From assembly GCA_943370595.1 (NCBI GenBank), contig CALRRO020000003.1, positions 398,660-462,659 on the forward strand: a stretch of 64,000 nt of DNA, given 5' to 3'. Position numbers and translations under genes: made by a program. The first letter of the stretch is position 1, and each line of letters begins with the position of its first letter. This document shows, piece by piece, positions 7,960 through 16,494 of this stretch. This DNA is from Piscinibacter sp943370595 (lineage in GTDB: Bacteria; Pseudomonadota; Gammaproteobacteria; Burkholderiales; Burkholderiaceae_C). The notes below the pieces were generated by a model. The model was not told the DNA's origin, did not search any database, and was given only the letters and a program-made list of their open reading frames with translations.

Positions 7960-9138
7960 ATGAACCTGCCCGGACTCAACTTCCAGCTCGGCGAAGACAT
8001 CGACGCGCTGCGCGACGCGGTGCGTGATTTCGCGCAGGCCGAGATCGCGCCGCGCGCCGGCGAGATCGACCAGTCGGACCAGTTCCCGATGGACCTGTGG
8101 CGCAAGATGGGCGAGCTCGGCGTGCTCGGCATCACCGTGCCCGAGGAGCACGGCGGCGCGGGCATGGGTTACCTCGCGCACATGATCGCGATGGAGGAGA
8201 TCAGCCGCGCCTCGGCATCGGTGGGTCTCTCGTATGGCGCGCACAGCAACCTCTGTGTCAACCAGATCAAGCGCAACGGCAGCGAGGCGCAGAAGAAGAA
8301 GTACCTGCCGAAGCTGATCAGCGGCGAGCATGTCGGTGCGCTGGCGATGAGCGAGCCGGGCGCCGGCTCCGACGTCATCTCGATGAAGCTCAAGGCGGTC
8401 GAGAAGGGTGGTGTCTACGTGCTCAACGGCACCAAGATGTGGATCACCAACGGGCCCGATGCCGACACCATGGTGGTCTACGCCAAGACAGAGCCCGAGC
8501 TGGGCGCACGCGGCGTCACCGCCTTCATCGTCGAGAAGGGCATGCCGGGTTTCAGCACGGCGCAGAAGCTCGACAAGCTGGGCATGCGCGGCAGCCATAC
8601 CGGCGAGATGGTGTTCGACAACGTGGAAGTGCCTGCCGAGAACGTGCTGGGCTCGCTCAACGGCGGCGCCAAGGTGCTGATGTCCGGCCTCGACTACGAA
8701 CGCGCGGTGCTCGCTGCCGGGCCGATCGGCATCATGCAGGCGGTGATGGACAACGTCGTGCCCTACACCCACGACCGCAAGCAGTTCGGCCAGAGCATCG
8801 GCGAGTTCCAGCTCATCCAGGGCAAGGTGGCCGACATGTACACCGTGCTGCAGGCCGGCCGTGCCTTCTGCTACACGGTGGGCAAGAACCTCGACATGCT
8901 CGGCAGCGAGCATGTGCGCCAGGTGCGCAAGGACTGCGCGAGCGTCATCCTCTGGTGCGCCGAGAAGGCGACCTGGATGGCCGGCGAAGGCATCCAGATC
9001 TTCGGCGGCAATGGCTACATCAACGAGTACCCGCTCGGCCGGCTGTGGCGCGACGCCAAGCTCTACGAGATCGGCGCCGGCACCAGCGAGATCCGCCGCA
9101 TGCTGATCGGCCGCGAACTGTTCGCCGAGACCATGTAG
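7960..9138 (+). CDS. liuA: Isovaleryl-CoA dehydrogenase
   Basis: FAD-dependent dehydrogenase of 392 residues that converts isovaleryl-CoA to 3-methylcrotonyl-CoA in leucine degradation. The assignment rests on the position of the catalytic base: the glutamate is in the LDYERAVLAAGP helix (E247), as in isovaleryl-CoA dehydrogenases, while the usual C-terminal site reads YEIGAGTSEI without a glutamate at the EGT position. Acyl-CoA dehydrogenase signatures (MSEPGAGSDV; GNGYINEYPLGRLWRDAK) are intact. It follows the thioesterase by 13 bases under the LiuR operator at 7445. Confidence 0.95.
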   Translation: MNLPGLNFQLGEDIDALRDAVRDFAQAEIAPRAGEIDQSDQFPMDLWRKMGELGVLGITVPEEHGGAGMGYLAHMIAMEEISRASASVGLSYGAHSNLCVNQIKRNGSEAQKKKYLPKLISGEHVGALAMSEPGAGSDVISMKLKAVEKGGVYVLNGTKMWITNGPDADTMVVYAKTEPELGARGVTAFIVEKGMPGFSTAQKLDKLGMRGSHTGEMVFDNVEVPAENVLGSLNGGAKVLMSGLDYERAVLAAGPIGIMQAVMDNVVPYTHDRKQFGQSIGEFQLIQGKVADMYTVLQAGRAFCYTVGKNLDMLGSEHVRQVRKDCASVILWCAEKATWMAGEGIQIFGGNGYINEYPLGRLWRDAKLYEIGAGTSEIRRMLIGRELFAETM

Positions 9139-9192
9139 CGGGGTTCGTGGTCTGTGTCACGAATCGGCACCCCTGAAGCATGTGGTGAATTA

Positions 9193-9220
9193 AGGGTTAA
9201 CCCTGGTCTTCTCCTATGAT
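9193..9220 (+). promoter_or_regulatory. Perfect 12-bp palindrome and -10-like box before the Liv-type binding protein
   Basis: AGGGTTAACCCT (9193-9204) is a perfect palindrome in an otherwise GC-rich spacer, followed by TATGAT at 9215-9220. TTAAGG at 9190-9195 could serve as a -35 with a 19-base spacer. The palindrome would lie between the promoter elements, where a repressor or activator could act. The binding protein is unknown. Confidence 0.45.
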
Positions 9221-9261
9221 GCGCGCCCATCAGCGCCACGAGCGCGTCCACGGAGTTGCCC

Positions 9262-10413
9262 ATGAAGCCATGCAAGACCGCCGCCCAGCCGGGCCGGCGC
9301 AGAGGACTTTTGTTTGCCGCCGCGGCGGCGATGCTGCTCGGCGCGCTGCCGGCACAAGCGGCCGACGAGATCGTCATCGGACAGGTCGCGCCCTTCAGCG
9401 GCCCGCAGGCCATCACCGGCAAGGCGATCCATGCCGGTGCCAAGCTGTACTTCGATGCGATCAATGCACGTGGTGGCGTGCGCGGCCGCCAGGTCAAGCT
9501 GGTGACGCGCGACGACGCGCAGAAGCCGGAAGAGAGCGTGCGCCTGACCCGCGAACTGATCGCCGCCGAGGCGCCGCTGGCGATGATCGGCACGGTGGGC
9601 ACCGCCAACCTGGAAGCGCTGGCCAAGGACGGTGTGTTGGCGCAGCAGCGCGTGTCGATGGTCGGCGCGGTGTCGGGCGCCGCCTCGGTCGTGCAGGCCT
9701 CGGGCATGCACATCGTCAAGGCGAGCTACCACGACGAGGTGGCGCGGCTGTTCAGCCAGCTGGCGGGCGTGGGCGTGAAGCGGGTCGGCCTGGTCTACCA
9801 GGAGGACGGCCTGGGCCGCGACGTGCTGGCCGGGGCCGAGGAGGCCGCCCGCAAGCACGGCATCGATCTGGCGGCGCGCAGCAGCTATGCGCGCAACACC
9901 GTCGCTGTGGAGAAGGCGGTCGCCGACATGGTCGGTGCCAAGGTGCAGGTGGTGTTCCTCGGTGCGACGACGGCGGCGGGCATCGAGTTCGTCAAGCAGT
10001 ACGGCGCGGCCGGCGGTCTGGGCACGCTGTATGGCCTGTCGATCATCGACACCGACGCGCTGTACAAGGCGCTGGGGCCGGAGCGTGCGCGCGGTTATGC
10101 GTTCTCGGTGGTGCTGCCGCTGGCGCAGCAGACCAACCGCGCGGTGGTGCGCGAGTACCTGCTGCTGCGCGAGGCCTCCAAGGACCCGAACCTGTCGGCA
10201 CGATCGCTCGAGGGCTACATCGCGGCCAAGGCGCTGGTCAAGGTCATGGAAGGCGCCGGCAGCCTGACGCCCGCCGGCGTGACCGCGGCGCTGACGGCCG
10301 CGCGCGCTGTCGACGTGGGCGGCTACACGCTGGACTTCAGCGCGAACGACAAGCCCGGTTCCCGCTACGTCGACTTCGCGATGTTCGGCGCGCAGGGGCG
10401 CATCCTGCAGTAG
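9262..10413 (+). CDS. Liv-type ABC transporter substrate-binding protein
   Basis: Periplasmic binding protein of 383 residues from the HAAT (LivK) family. A signal peptide is clear: positive start (RRRG), hydrophobic core and an AQA cleavage site before ADEIVIGQ near residue 35. The start chosen is the ATG at 9262; a TTG two codons earlier is less likely. No ATPase or permease genes adjoin it, so it must use subunits encoded elsewhere. Its place just downstream of isovaleryl-CoA dehydrogenase makes branched-chain amino or keto acids plausible ligands, but a stand-alone promoter region precedes it and the ligand is not known. Confidence 0.88.
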   Translation: MKPCKTAAQPGRRRGLLFAAAAAMLLGALPAQAADEIVIGQVAPFSGPQAITGKAIHAGAKLYFDAINARGGVRGRQVKLVTRDDAQKPEESVRLTRELIAAEAPLAMIGTVGTANLEALAKDGVLAQQRVSMVGAVSGAASVVQASGMHIVKASYHDEVARLFSQLAGVGVKRVGLVYQEDGLGRDVLAGAEEAARKHGIDLAARSSYARNTVAVEKAVADMVGAKVQVVFLGATTAAGIEFVKQYGAAGGLGTLYGLSIIDTDALYKALGPERARGYAFSVVLPLAQQTNRAVVREYLLLREASKDPNLSARSLEGYIAAKALVKVMEGAGSLTPAGVTAALTAARAVDVGGYTLDFSANDKPGSRYVDFAMFGAQGRILQ

Positions 10414-10474
10414 TCGAGGCTCGGCCCCCGGCCGATACACTGGCAGCGCCGCCTCTTCAACCTGCGGCGCTGCC

Positions 10475-11158
10475 ATGAGCACCCACCTCGACGAACTCTT
10501 CGAAAGCAACCGCCGCTGGGCGGCCGAGACCGAGCGCCGCACGCCCGGCTTCTTCACCAGCCTGCTGGCCCAGCAGGCGCCGCAGTACCTGTGGATCGGC
10601 TGTGCCGACAGCCGCGTACCGGCCAACGAGATCCTCGGCCTGCTGCCGGGCGACGTGTTCGTGCACCGCAACGTGGCCAACGTGGTGGTTCACTCCGACC
10701 TGAACGCGCTGTCGGTCATGCAGTACGCGATCGACATGCTGCAGGTGCGGCACATCATGGTCGTCGGCCACTACGGCTGCGGTGGCGTGATGGCGGCGCT
10801 GACCAACCGCCGCGTCGGCCTGGCCGACAACTGGATCCGCCATGTGCAGGACGTGCGCAACAAGCACCGCACCTGGCTCGACGGCATGGAGGACGAGACC
10901 CTCAAGCTGAAGGCGCTGTGCGAGCTCAACGTGCTGGAGCAGTCGCTCAACGTCTGCGAGACCACCGTGGTCCAGGACGCCTGGGAACGCGGTCAGTCGG
11001 TGGTGGTGCACGGCTGGGTCTACGGCCTGCACAACGGCCTGATCGAGGACCTGAAGATCACGGTGGCCCACGCCGGCGAGGTCGCCGCTGCCTATGGCCT
11101 GGCGCTGGGCGCGCTGAAGACCCGCTTCGACGCGATCCGCAAGAACGGCAAGCCCTGA
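10475..11158 (+). CDS. can: Beta-class carbonic anhydrase
   Basis: Zinc enzyme of 227 residues that interconverts carbon dioxide and bicarbonate. The zinc ligands and the Asp/Arg dyad are present: CADSR (C43, D45, R47) and HYGC (H99, C102). No signal peptide, so cytoplasmic. It lies 13 bases upstream of aceK. Bicarbonate is a substrate of the biotin-dependent methylcrotonyl-CoA carboxylase encoded further downstream (liuB/liuD), which gives a reason for the enzyme in this neighbourhood; that link is an inference. Confidence 0.95.
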   Translation: MSTHLDELFESNRRWAAETERRTPGFFTSLLAQQAPQYLWIGCADSRVPANEILGLLPGDVFVHRNVANVVVHSDLNALSVMQYAIDMLQVRHIMVVGHYGCGGVMAALTNRRVGLADNWIRHVQDVRNKHRTWLDGMEDETLKLKALCELNVLEQSLNVCETTVVQDAWERGQSVVVHGWVYGLHNGLIEDLKITVAHAGEVAAAYGLALGALKTRFDAIRKNGKP

Positions 11159-11171
11159 AGGGGACGCGGCG

Positions 11172-12956
11172 ATGTTCCCCACCCGCCTGACCGACTCGCG
11201 CGGATTCGACATCGCCCAGGCGCTGCTGGAGGGCTTCAACCGCCACTACCGGCTGTTCCGCGAAACCAGCGCGAGGGCCAAGCGGCGCTTCGAGCAGGCC
11301 GACTGGCATGGCCAGCAGCGCGCGCAGCGCGAGCGCATCGAGTTCTACGACAAGCGCGTGGAGGAGGCGGCCGAGCGGCTGCAGACCGAGTTCCAGGCCG
11401 GCAGCCTGCCGATGGACGTGTGGCAGCAGGTCAAGCTGCACTACATCGGCCTGCTGACCAACCACCACCAGCCCGAGCTCGCCGAGACCTTCTTCAATTC
11501 GGTGACGACGAAGATCCTGCACCGCAGCTACTTCAACAACGATTTCATCTTCGTTCGGCCCGCGGTCAGCACCGAGTACATCGAGAACGACGAGCCGGCC
11601 TCGCTGCCGAGCTACCGCGCCTACTACCCGACCAAGGACACGCTGCGCGACACGCTGCTGCGCGTGATCGACAACTTCCAGCTCGAGCGCGAGTTCGAGG
11701 ACCTGGGGCGTGATGTCGACCACGTGCTGGCCGCCGTGCTGTCGCGCCTGGGCGAGTTCCGCATGCGCGCGAACTTCCAGCTGCAGGTGCTCTCGTCCTT
11801 GTTCTACCGCAACAAGGGCGCCTACGCGGTCGGCAAGATCATCAACGGCTTCAACGAGATGCCGTTTGCGCTGCCGATCCTGCACACGCCGCGCGGCCAG
11901 CTCACCATCGATGCGGCGCTGTTCGGCGAGGACGACCTGCTGATGCTGTTCAGCTTCGCGCGTGCCTACTTCATGGTCGACATGGAAGTGCCCTCGGCCT
12001 GCGTGCAGTTCCTGCGCTCGATGATGCCGCGCAAGCCCAAGAGCGAGCTGTACAACGCGATCGGCCTGCAGAAGCAGGGCAAGAACATCTTCTACCGCGA
12101 CTTCCTCTATCACCTGCGCCACAGCAGCGACCGCTTCCGCATCGCGCCGGGCATCAAGGGCATGGTGATGCTGGTGTTCGACCTGCCGAGCTACCCGTAC
12201 GTGTTCAAGGTCATCAAGGACTTCTACCCGGCGCCCAAGGAGACCTCGCGCGAGCTGATCATGAGCAAGTACCTGCTCGTGAAGACGCACGACCGCGTCG
12301 GCCGCATGGCCGACACGCTGGAGTACAGCAACGTCGCCTTCCCGCGCGCTCGTTTCGAGGACGAACTCATCGCCGAGCTGAAGCACTTCTGCGAGAGCCT
12401 GATCGAGGAGGACGGCGATACGCTGGTGATCCGCCACCTCTACATCGAGCGGCGCATGATCCCGCTGAACATCTACCTGCAGGAAGCCAACCCGCGGCAG
12501 ATGGAGCACGCTGTGATCGAGTACGGCAACGCCATCAAGGACCTGGTGCGCGCCAACATCTTCCCCGGCGACATGCTGTGGAAGAACTTCGGCGTCACCC
12601 GCCACGGCAAGGTGGTGTTCTACGACTACGACGAGATCGAGTACCTGACCGACTGCAACTTCCGCCGCGTGCCCGAGCCGCGCAACGAGGAGGAAGAAAT
12701 GTCCGGCGAGATCTGGTACCACGTCGGCCCGCGCGACGTCTTCCCCGAGACCTTCGGCCCCTTCCTGCTCGGCAACGTCGCGGTGCGCGAGGTGTTCATG
12801 AAGCACCACGCCGACCTGCTCGACGTGGCCTTCTGGCAGGGCCACAAGGACCGCATCCGTGCCGGCCACGTGCACGACGTCTTCCCGTACGAGCAGGACA
12901 AGCGCTTCCGCGTGCCCTCGCGTTCGACACGCGAAGCCCATGAAGCCGGCATCTGA
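11172..12956 (+). CDS. aceK: Isocitrate dehydrogenase kinase/phosphatase
   Basis: Bifunctional enzyme of 594 residues, the normal family length, that phosphorylates and dephosphorylates isocitrate dehydrogenase and so directs carbon between the citric acid cycle and the glyoxylate bypass. The N-terminal regulatory part (RLTDSRGFDIAQALLEGFNRHYRLF) and the C-terminal kinase part with the IKGMVMLVFDLPSYPYVFKVIKD and LWKNFGVTRHGKVVFYDYDEI segments are recognisable. It is not next to aceA/aceB as in enterobacteria; here it sits with carbonic anhydrase among acyl-CoA catabolic genes that yield acetyl-CoA, which suits its role. Confidence 0.96.
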   Translation: MFPTRLTDSRGFDIAQALLEGFNRHYRLFRETSARAKRRFEQADWHGQQRAQRERIEFYDKRVEEAAERLQTEFQAGSLPMDVWQQVKLHYIGLLTNHHQPELAETFFNSVTTKILHRSYFNNDFIFVRPAVSTEYIENDEPASLPSYRAYYPTKDTLRDTLLRVIDNFQLEREFEDLGRDVDHVLAAVLSRLGEFRMRANFQLQVLSSLFYRNKGAYAVGKIINGFNEMPFALPILHTPRGQLTIDAALFGEDDLLMLFSFARAYFMVDMEVPSACVQFLRSMMPRKPKSELYNAIGLQKQGKNIFYRDFLYHLRHSSDRFRIAPGIKGMVMLVFDLPSYPYVFKVIKDFYPAPKETSRELIMSKYLLVKTHDRVGRMADTLEYSNVAFPRARFEDELIAELKHFCESLIEEDGDTLVIRHLYIERRMIPLNIYLQEANPRQMEHAVIEYGNAIKDLVRANIFPGDMLWKNFGVTRHGKVVFYDYDEIEYLTDCNFRRVPEPRNEEEEMSGEIWYHVGPRDVFPETFGPFLLGNVAVREVFMKHHADLLDVAFWQGHKDRIRAGHVHDVFPYEQDKRFRVPSRSTREAHEAGI

Positions 12957-12967
12957 GGAAGCTCGCG

Positions 12968-13459
12968 GTGGATCTGAAGGACGCCTTCGAGCTCGCCAGC
13001 TACGTGGTCACCGTGGTGGCGCTGCCGTTCGCGGTGTGGGTGTTCCTCGTCGAGCAGCGCAAGGAGCGCGAGAACGAGGAGGAGGAGGCCTACCAGCACC
13101 TCTCCGACGCCTACAACGACTTCCTGCGCATCGTGCTCGACAACGCCGACCTGCAGTTGCGCACCAACACCGCGCTGCCCGATCCGACGCCGGAGCAGAA
13201 CGAACGCATGCTGGTCATCTTCGACATGCTGATGTCGCTGTTCGAACGTGCCCACCTGGTCGCCTACAAGGAGGGCATGTCGCCCACCGAGCAGCGGCGC
13301 TGGAACTCCTGGGACGACTACATGCGCGAGTGGTGCCGCCGCGACGACTTCTTCAATGCCTTGCCGCTGCTGCTGCGCGGCGAGGATCCGCAGTTCCAGA
13401 ACTACATCAAGCGGGTCGCGCTGGAGGAGCGCGGCACGCCCATCCTCAGCGCCGCCTGA
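12968..13459 (+). CDS. Membrane-anchored protein of unknown function
   Basis: Protein of 163 residues not assigned to a family here. One N-terminal membrane segment (about residues 10-28, ASYVVTVVALPFAVWVFLV) is followed by a charged coiled-coil start (EQRKERENEEEEAYQHL) and a helical, Trp/Tyr-rich cytoplasmic domain. The start is GTG with AGGAAG upstream, 11 bases after aceK, so it is probably co-expressed with it. The tail resembles small cytosolic four-helix domains, but no catalytic motif is visible. A role linked to aceK is possible only by position. Confidence 0.8.
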   Translation: MDLKDAFELASYVVTVVALPFAVWVFLVEQRKERENEEEEAYQHLSDAYNDFLRIVLDNADLQLRTNTALPDPTPEQNERMLVIFDMLMSLFERAHLVAYKEGMSPTEQRRWNSWDDYMREWCRRDDFFNALPLLLRGEDPQFQNYIKRVALEERGTPILSAA

Positions 13460-13492
13460 GCGCTACCCCCTGTCTCTTCAAGGAGCCTCACC

Positions 13493-14671
13493 ATGTCCGA
13501 TCCCATCGTCATCGTCTCCGCTGCCCGCACGCCGATCGGCGGCCTGCTGGGTGATTTCTCCAACCTCGCCGCCTGGGAGCTGGGCGCCGTCGCGATCAAG
13601 GCGGCGGTCGAGCGCGCCGGCGTGCCGGGTGACGCCGTCGACGAAGTGCTGTTCGGCAACTGCCTGATGGCCGGCCAGGGTCAGGCGCCGGCACGCCAGG
13701 CGATGCGCAAGGCGGGCCTGCCCGACTCGGCGGGCGCCGTGACACTGTCCAAGATGTGCGGCTCGGGCATGCGCGCGATGATGTTCGCGCACGACATGCT
13801 GGCCGCCGGCAGCGCGAGCGTGATGGTGGCCGGCGGCATGGAGAGCATGACCAACGCGCCGCATCTGATGTTTGCGCGCAAGGGCATCAAGTACGGCGCC
13901 AGTGCCGTCTACGACCACATGGCGCTCGACGGCCTGGAAGACGCCTACGAGCGCGGCAAGGCCATGGGCGTGTTCGCCGAGCAGTGCGTCGGCAAGTACA
14001 ACTTCACCCGTGAGGCGATGGACCAGTTCGCCATCGCCTCCACCCAGCGCAGCAAGAAGGCCAACGAGGACGGCAGCTTCGACTGGGAGATGGCGCCGGT
14101 CACGCTGCAGGGCAAGGCGGGTGACACGGTCATCAAGTTCGACGAGCAACCCTTCAAGGCCAAGCTCGACAAGATCCCCGGCCTCAAGCCCGCCTTCAAG
14201 AAGGACGGCGCGATCACCGCCGCCACCTCGTCGAGCATCTCCGACGGCGCTGCCGCGCTGGTGCTGATGCGCGAGTCGACCGCCAGGCAGATGGGCATGA
14301 AGCCTGTCGCGCGCATCGTCTCGCATGCGGTGCATGCGCAGGCGCCGGAGTGGTTCACCACCGCGCCGGTCGGCGCGATCGACAAGGCGCTGAAGAAGGC
14401 CGGCTGGGCCGCCAGGGACGTCGACCTGTGGGAGGTCAACGAAGCCTTCGCGGCGGTGACCATGGCCGCGATGGCCGAGTTCAAGCTGCCGCACGAGATC
14501 GTCAACGTGCACGGCGGCGCCTGTGCGCTGGGCCACCCGATCGGTGCCTCGGGCGCGCGCATCGTCGTGACGCTGCTGGGCGCCCTGCGCAAGCAGGGCA
14601 AGAAGAAGGGCGTGGCGGCGCTGTGCATCGGCGGTGGGGAAGCGACGGCGCTGGCCGTCGAATTGCTCTGA
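13493..14671 (+). CDS. Acetyl-CoA acetyltransferase (thiolase)
   Basis: Thiolase of 392 residues that joins or splits acetoacetyl-CoA and acetyl-CoA. The acylation cysteine is C89 in LSKMCGSG, and the C-terminal GHPIGASG and CIGGGEA motifs with the second active cysteine are intact. Length and motifs fit biosynthetic-type (AtoB/PhaA-like) enzymes. In context it would split the acetoacetyl-CoA formed from leucine and from 3-hydroxybutyrate. It starts 33 bases after the unknown membrane protein and is followed by an SDR and an acyl-CoA dehydrogenase in the same direction. Confidence 0.93.
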   Translation: MSDPIVIVSAARTPIGGLLGDFSNLAAWELGAVAIKAAVERAGVPGDAVDEVLFGNCLMAGQGQAPARQAMRKAGLPDSAGAVTLSKMCGSGMRAMMFAHDMLAAGSASVMVAGGMESMTNAPHLMFARKGIKYGASAVYDHMALDGLEDAYERGKAMGVFAEQCVGKYNFTREAMDQFAIASTQRSKKANEDGSFDWEMAPVTLQGKAGDTVIKFDEQPFKAKLDKIPGLKPAFKKDGAITAATSSSISDGAAALVLMRESTARQMGMKPVARIVSHAVHAQAPEWFTTAPVGAIDKALKKAGWAARDVDLWEVNEAFAAVTMAAMAEFKLPHEIVNVHGGACALGHPIGASGARIVVTLLGALRKQGKKKGVAALCIGGGEATALAVELL

Positions 14672-14672
14672 C

Positions 14673-15338
14673 ATGCCGCACGTCTTGATCATCGGCGCCT
14701 CGCGCGGCATCGGCGCCGAGTTCGTGCGCCAGTACCGGGCCGAGGGCTGGCAGGTGACGGCCACCGCGCGCAGCGAGGAGGCGCTGGCCGCGTTGCGCGC
14801 GCAGGGCGCGACCGCCATCGCGCTCGACGTGGCCAGCGCCGAGAGCAGCTCGCGCCTGGCCTGGCAGCTCGACGGTGCCGCCTTCGACGTGATCGTCAAC
14901 GTGGCCGGCGTGCTGAAGCGGCAGACCGGCCTGGAGCCGCCCACCGACGCCGACTTCGACCTCACCATGCACGCCAACGTGCTGGCGCCGATGCGTGTGC
15001 TGCCGCAGCTGGCCGACATGCTGGCGCCGGGCGCGAAGCTGGCGCTGATCTCCTCGAAGATGGGCTCGATGGGCGCACGTGCCAGCACCAGCAGCTGGCT
15101 GTACCGCGCGTCGAAGGCGGCCGCCAATTCGGTGTTGAAGGACCTGTCGCTCGAGTGGGCCGGCAAGGCCGTCTGCGTGAGCTTCCACCCGGGCTGGGTG
15201 CGCACCGACATGGGCGGTGCGAATGCCGACATCACCGTCGAAGACAGCGTGACCGGCATGCGCCGCGTGATCGCTGGCCTGACGCCAAAGGACAACGGCC
15301 GCTTCCTGAACTACGACGGCAGCGAGATCCCGTGGTGA
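14673..15338 (+). CDS. Short-chain dehydrogenase/reductase (SDR)
   Basis: NAD(P)-dependent oxidoreductase of 221 residues. The cofactor motif GASRGIG is at residues 8-14, the NVAG structural motif follows, and the catalytic tyrosine and lysine are in the YRASK motif with the serine just upstream. It begins one base after the thiolase stop, so it is surely in the same transcript. The shorter length and SDR subtype resemble C-factor-like reductases; substrate unknown. A carbonyl reduction in acyl chain breakdown is only a contextual guess. Confidence 0.88.
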   Translation: MPHVLIIGASRGIGAEFVRQYRAEGWQVTATARSEEALAALRAQGATAIALDVASAESSSRLAWQLDGAAFDVIVNVAGVLKRQTGLEPPTDADFDLTMHANVLAPMRVLPQLADMLAPGAKLALISSKMGSMGARASTSSWLYRASKAAANSVLKDLSLEWAGKAVCVSFHPGWVRTDMGGANADITVEDSVTGMRRVIAGLTPKDNGRFLNYDGSEIPW

Positions 15339-15356
15339 CCCCGTGAGGAACGACCC

Positions 15357-16487
15357 ATGTTGTTGAGCGACGACCACCGCGCTGTCCAGGAGGCGGTGCG
15401 CGACTTCGTGCAGGAGCAGATCGCGCCGCACGCCGCCCGCTGGGACAAGGAGCACCACTTCCCGGCCGAGGCGCTGCGCGGCCTGGCGGCACTGGGCTGC
15501 TACGGCGTCGCGGTGCCCGACCAGTGGGGCGGTGCCGGGCTGGACTATCTCGCGCTGGCCGTCATCCTGGAGGAGATCGCTGCCGGCGACGGCGGCACCT
15601 CCACGGTGATCAGCGTCAACAACTGCCCGGTGTGTTCCATCCTGATGGCCTGGGGCAGCGCGGCGCAGAAGGCGCAGTGGCTGACCCCGCTGGCGCGCGG
15701 CGAGATGCTCGGCGCCTTCTGCCTGACCGAGCCGCACGTCGGCTCGCAGGCCGACGGGCTGAAGACGATGGCGGTGCGCGACGGCGACCACTACGTGCTC
15801 AATGGCGTCAAGCAGTTCATCACCAGCGGCAAGCACGGCGACGTGGCCATCGTGATGGCGGTGACCGACAAGGCGGCGGGCAAGAAGGGCATCAGCGCCT
15901 TCCTGGTGCCGACGGCCACGCCCGGCTACACCGTGGCGCGGCTGGAAGACAAGATGGGCCAGCACAGCAGCGACACGGCGCAGATCCTGTTCGAGGCCTG
16001 CCGCGTGCCGGCGGCCAACCTGATCGGCGAGGAAGGGCAGGGCCTGAAGATCGCGCTGTCGGGCCTGGAGGGCGGGCGCATCGGCATTGCCGCGCAGAGC
16101 CTCGGCATGGCGCGCGCGGCCTTCGACGTGGCCCTGGCGTACTCGAAGGAGCGCATTGCCTTCGGCCAGCCGATCTTCGAGCACCAGGCGGTGCAGTTCC
16201 GCCTGGCCGACATGGCCACGCAGATCGAGGCGGCGCGGCAGCTGATCCACCACGCGGCGAGCCTGAAGGACGCCGGCCGCCCCTGCCTGAAGGAAGCCGC
16301 CATGGCCAAGCTCTATGCCAGCGAGATGGCCGAGCGGGTGTGCAGCGCGGCCATCCAGACGCTGGGCGGCTACGGCTACGTCAGCGACTTCCCGCTCGAG
16401 CGCATCTACCGCGATGTGCGTGTCTGCCAGATCTACGAAGGGACCTCCGACGTGCAGAAGATCCTCATCGGCCGCGCGCTGGCCTGA
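15357..16487 (+). CDS. Acyl-CoA dehydrogenase, short-chain type
   Basis: FAD enzyme of 376 residues that introduces a trans-2 double bond into an acyl-CoA. The catalytic glutamate is in the C-terminal YEGTSDVQ motif (E361), the arrangement of butyryl/short-chain acyl-CoA dehydrogenases and unlike the isovaleryl type at 7960. Substrate-side motifs (CLTEPHVGSQADG; LGGYGYVSDFPLERIYRDVRV) are intact. It lies 18 bases after the SDR gene and seven bases before trkA. Probably acts on butyryl- or 2-methyl-branched acyl-CoA; exact chain preference not readable. Confidence 0.92.
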   Translation: MLLSDDHRAVQEAVRDFVQEQIAPHAARWDKEHHFPAEALRGLAALGCYGVAVPDQWGGAGLDYLALAVILEEIAAGDGGTSTVISVNNCPVCSILMAWGSAAQKAQWLTPLARGEMLGAFCLTEPHVGSQADGLKTMAVRDGDHYVLNGVKQFITSGKHGDVAIVMAVTDKAAGKKGISAFLVPTATPGYTVARLEDKMGQHSSDTAQILFEACRVPAANLIGEEGQGLKIALSGLEGGRIGIAAQSLGMARAAFDVALAYSKERIAFGQPIFEHQAVQFRLADMATQIEAARQLIHHAASLKDAGRPCLKEAAMAKLYASEMAERVCSAAIQTLGGYGYVSDFPLERIYRDVRVCQIYEGTSDVQKILIGRALA

Positions 16488-16494
16488 GCCTCGC

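Noticed and set aside
9144..9163. TTCGTG/CACGAA hairpin after liuA
   Set aside because: Six-base stem, no T-run; too weak to call a terminator.
9165..9180. Possible sigma-54 promoter CGGCACCCCTGAAGCA before the lone Liv-type binding protein
   Set aside because: GG and GC have the right spacing, but the -12 element reads AAGC instead of TTGC and a sigma-70-like element lies just downstream.
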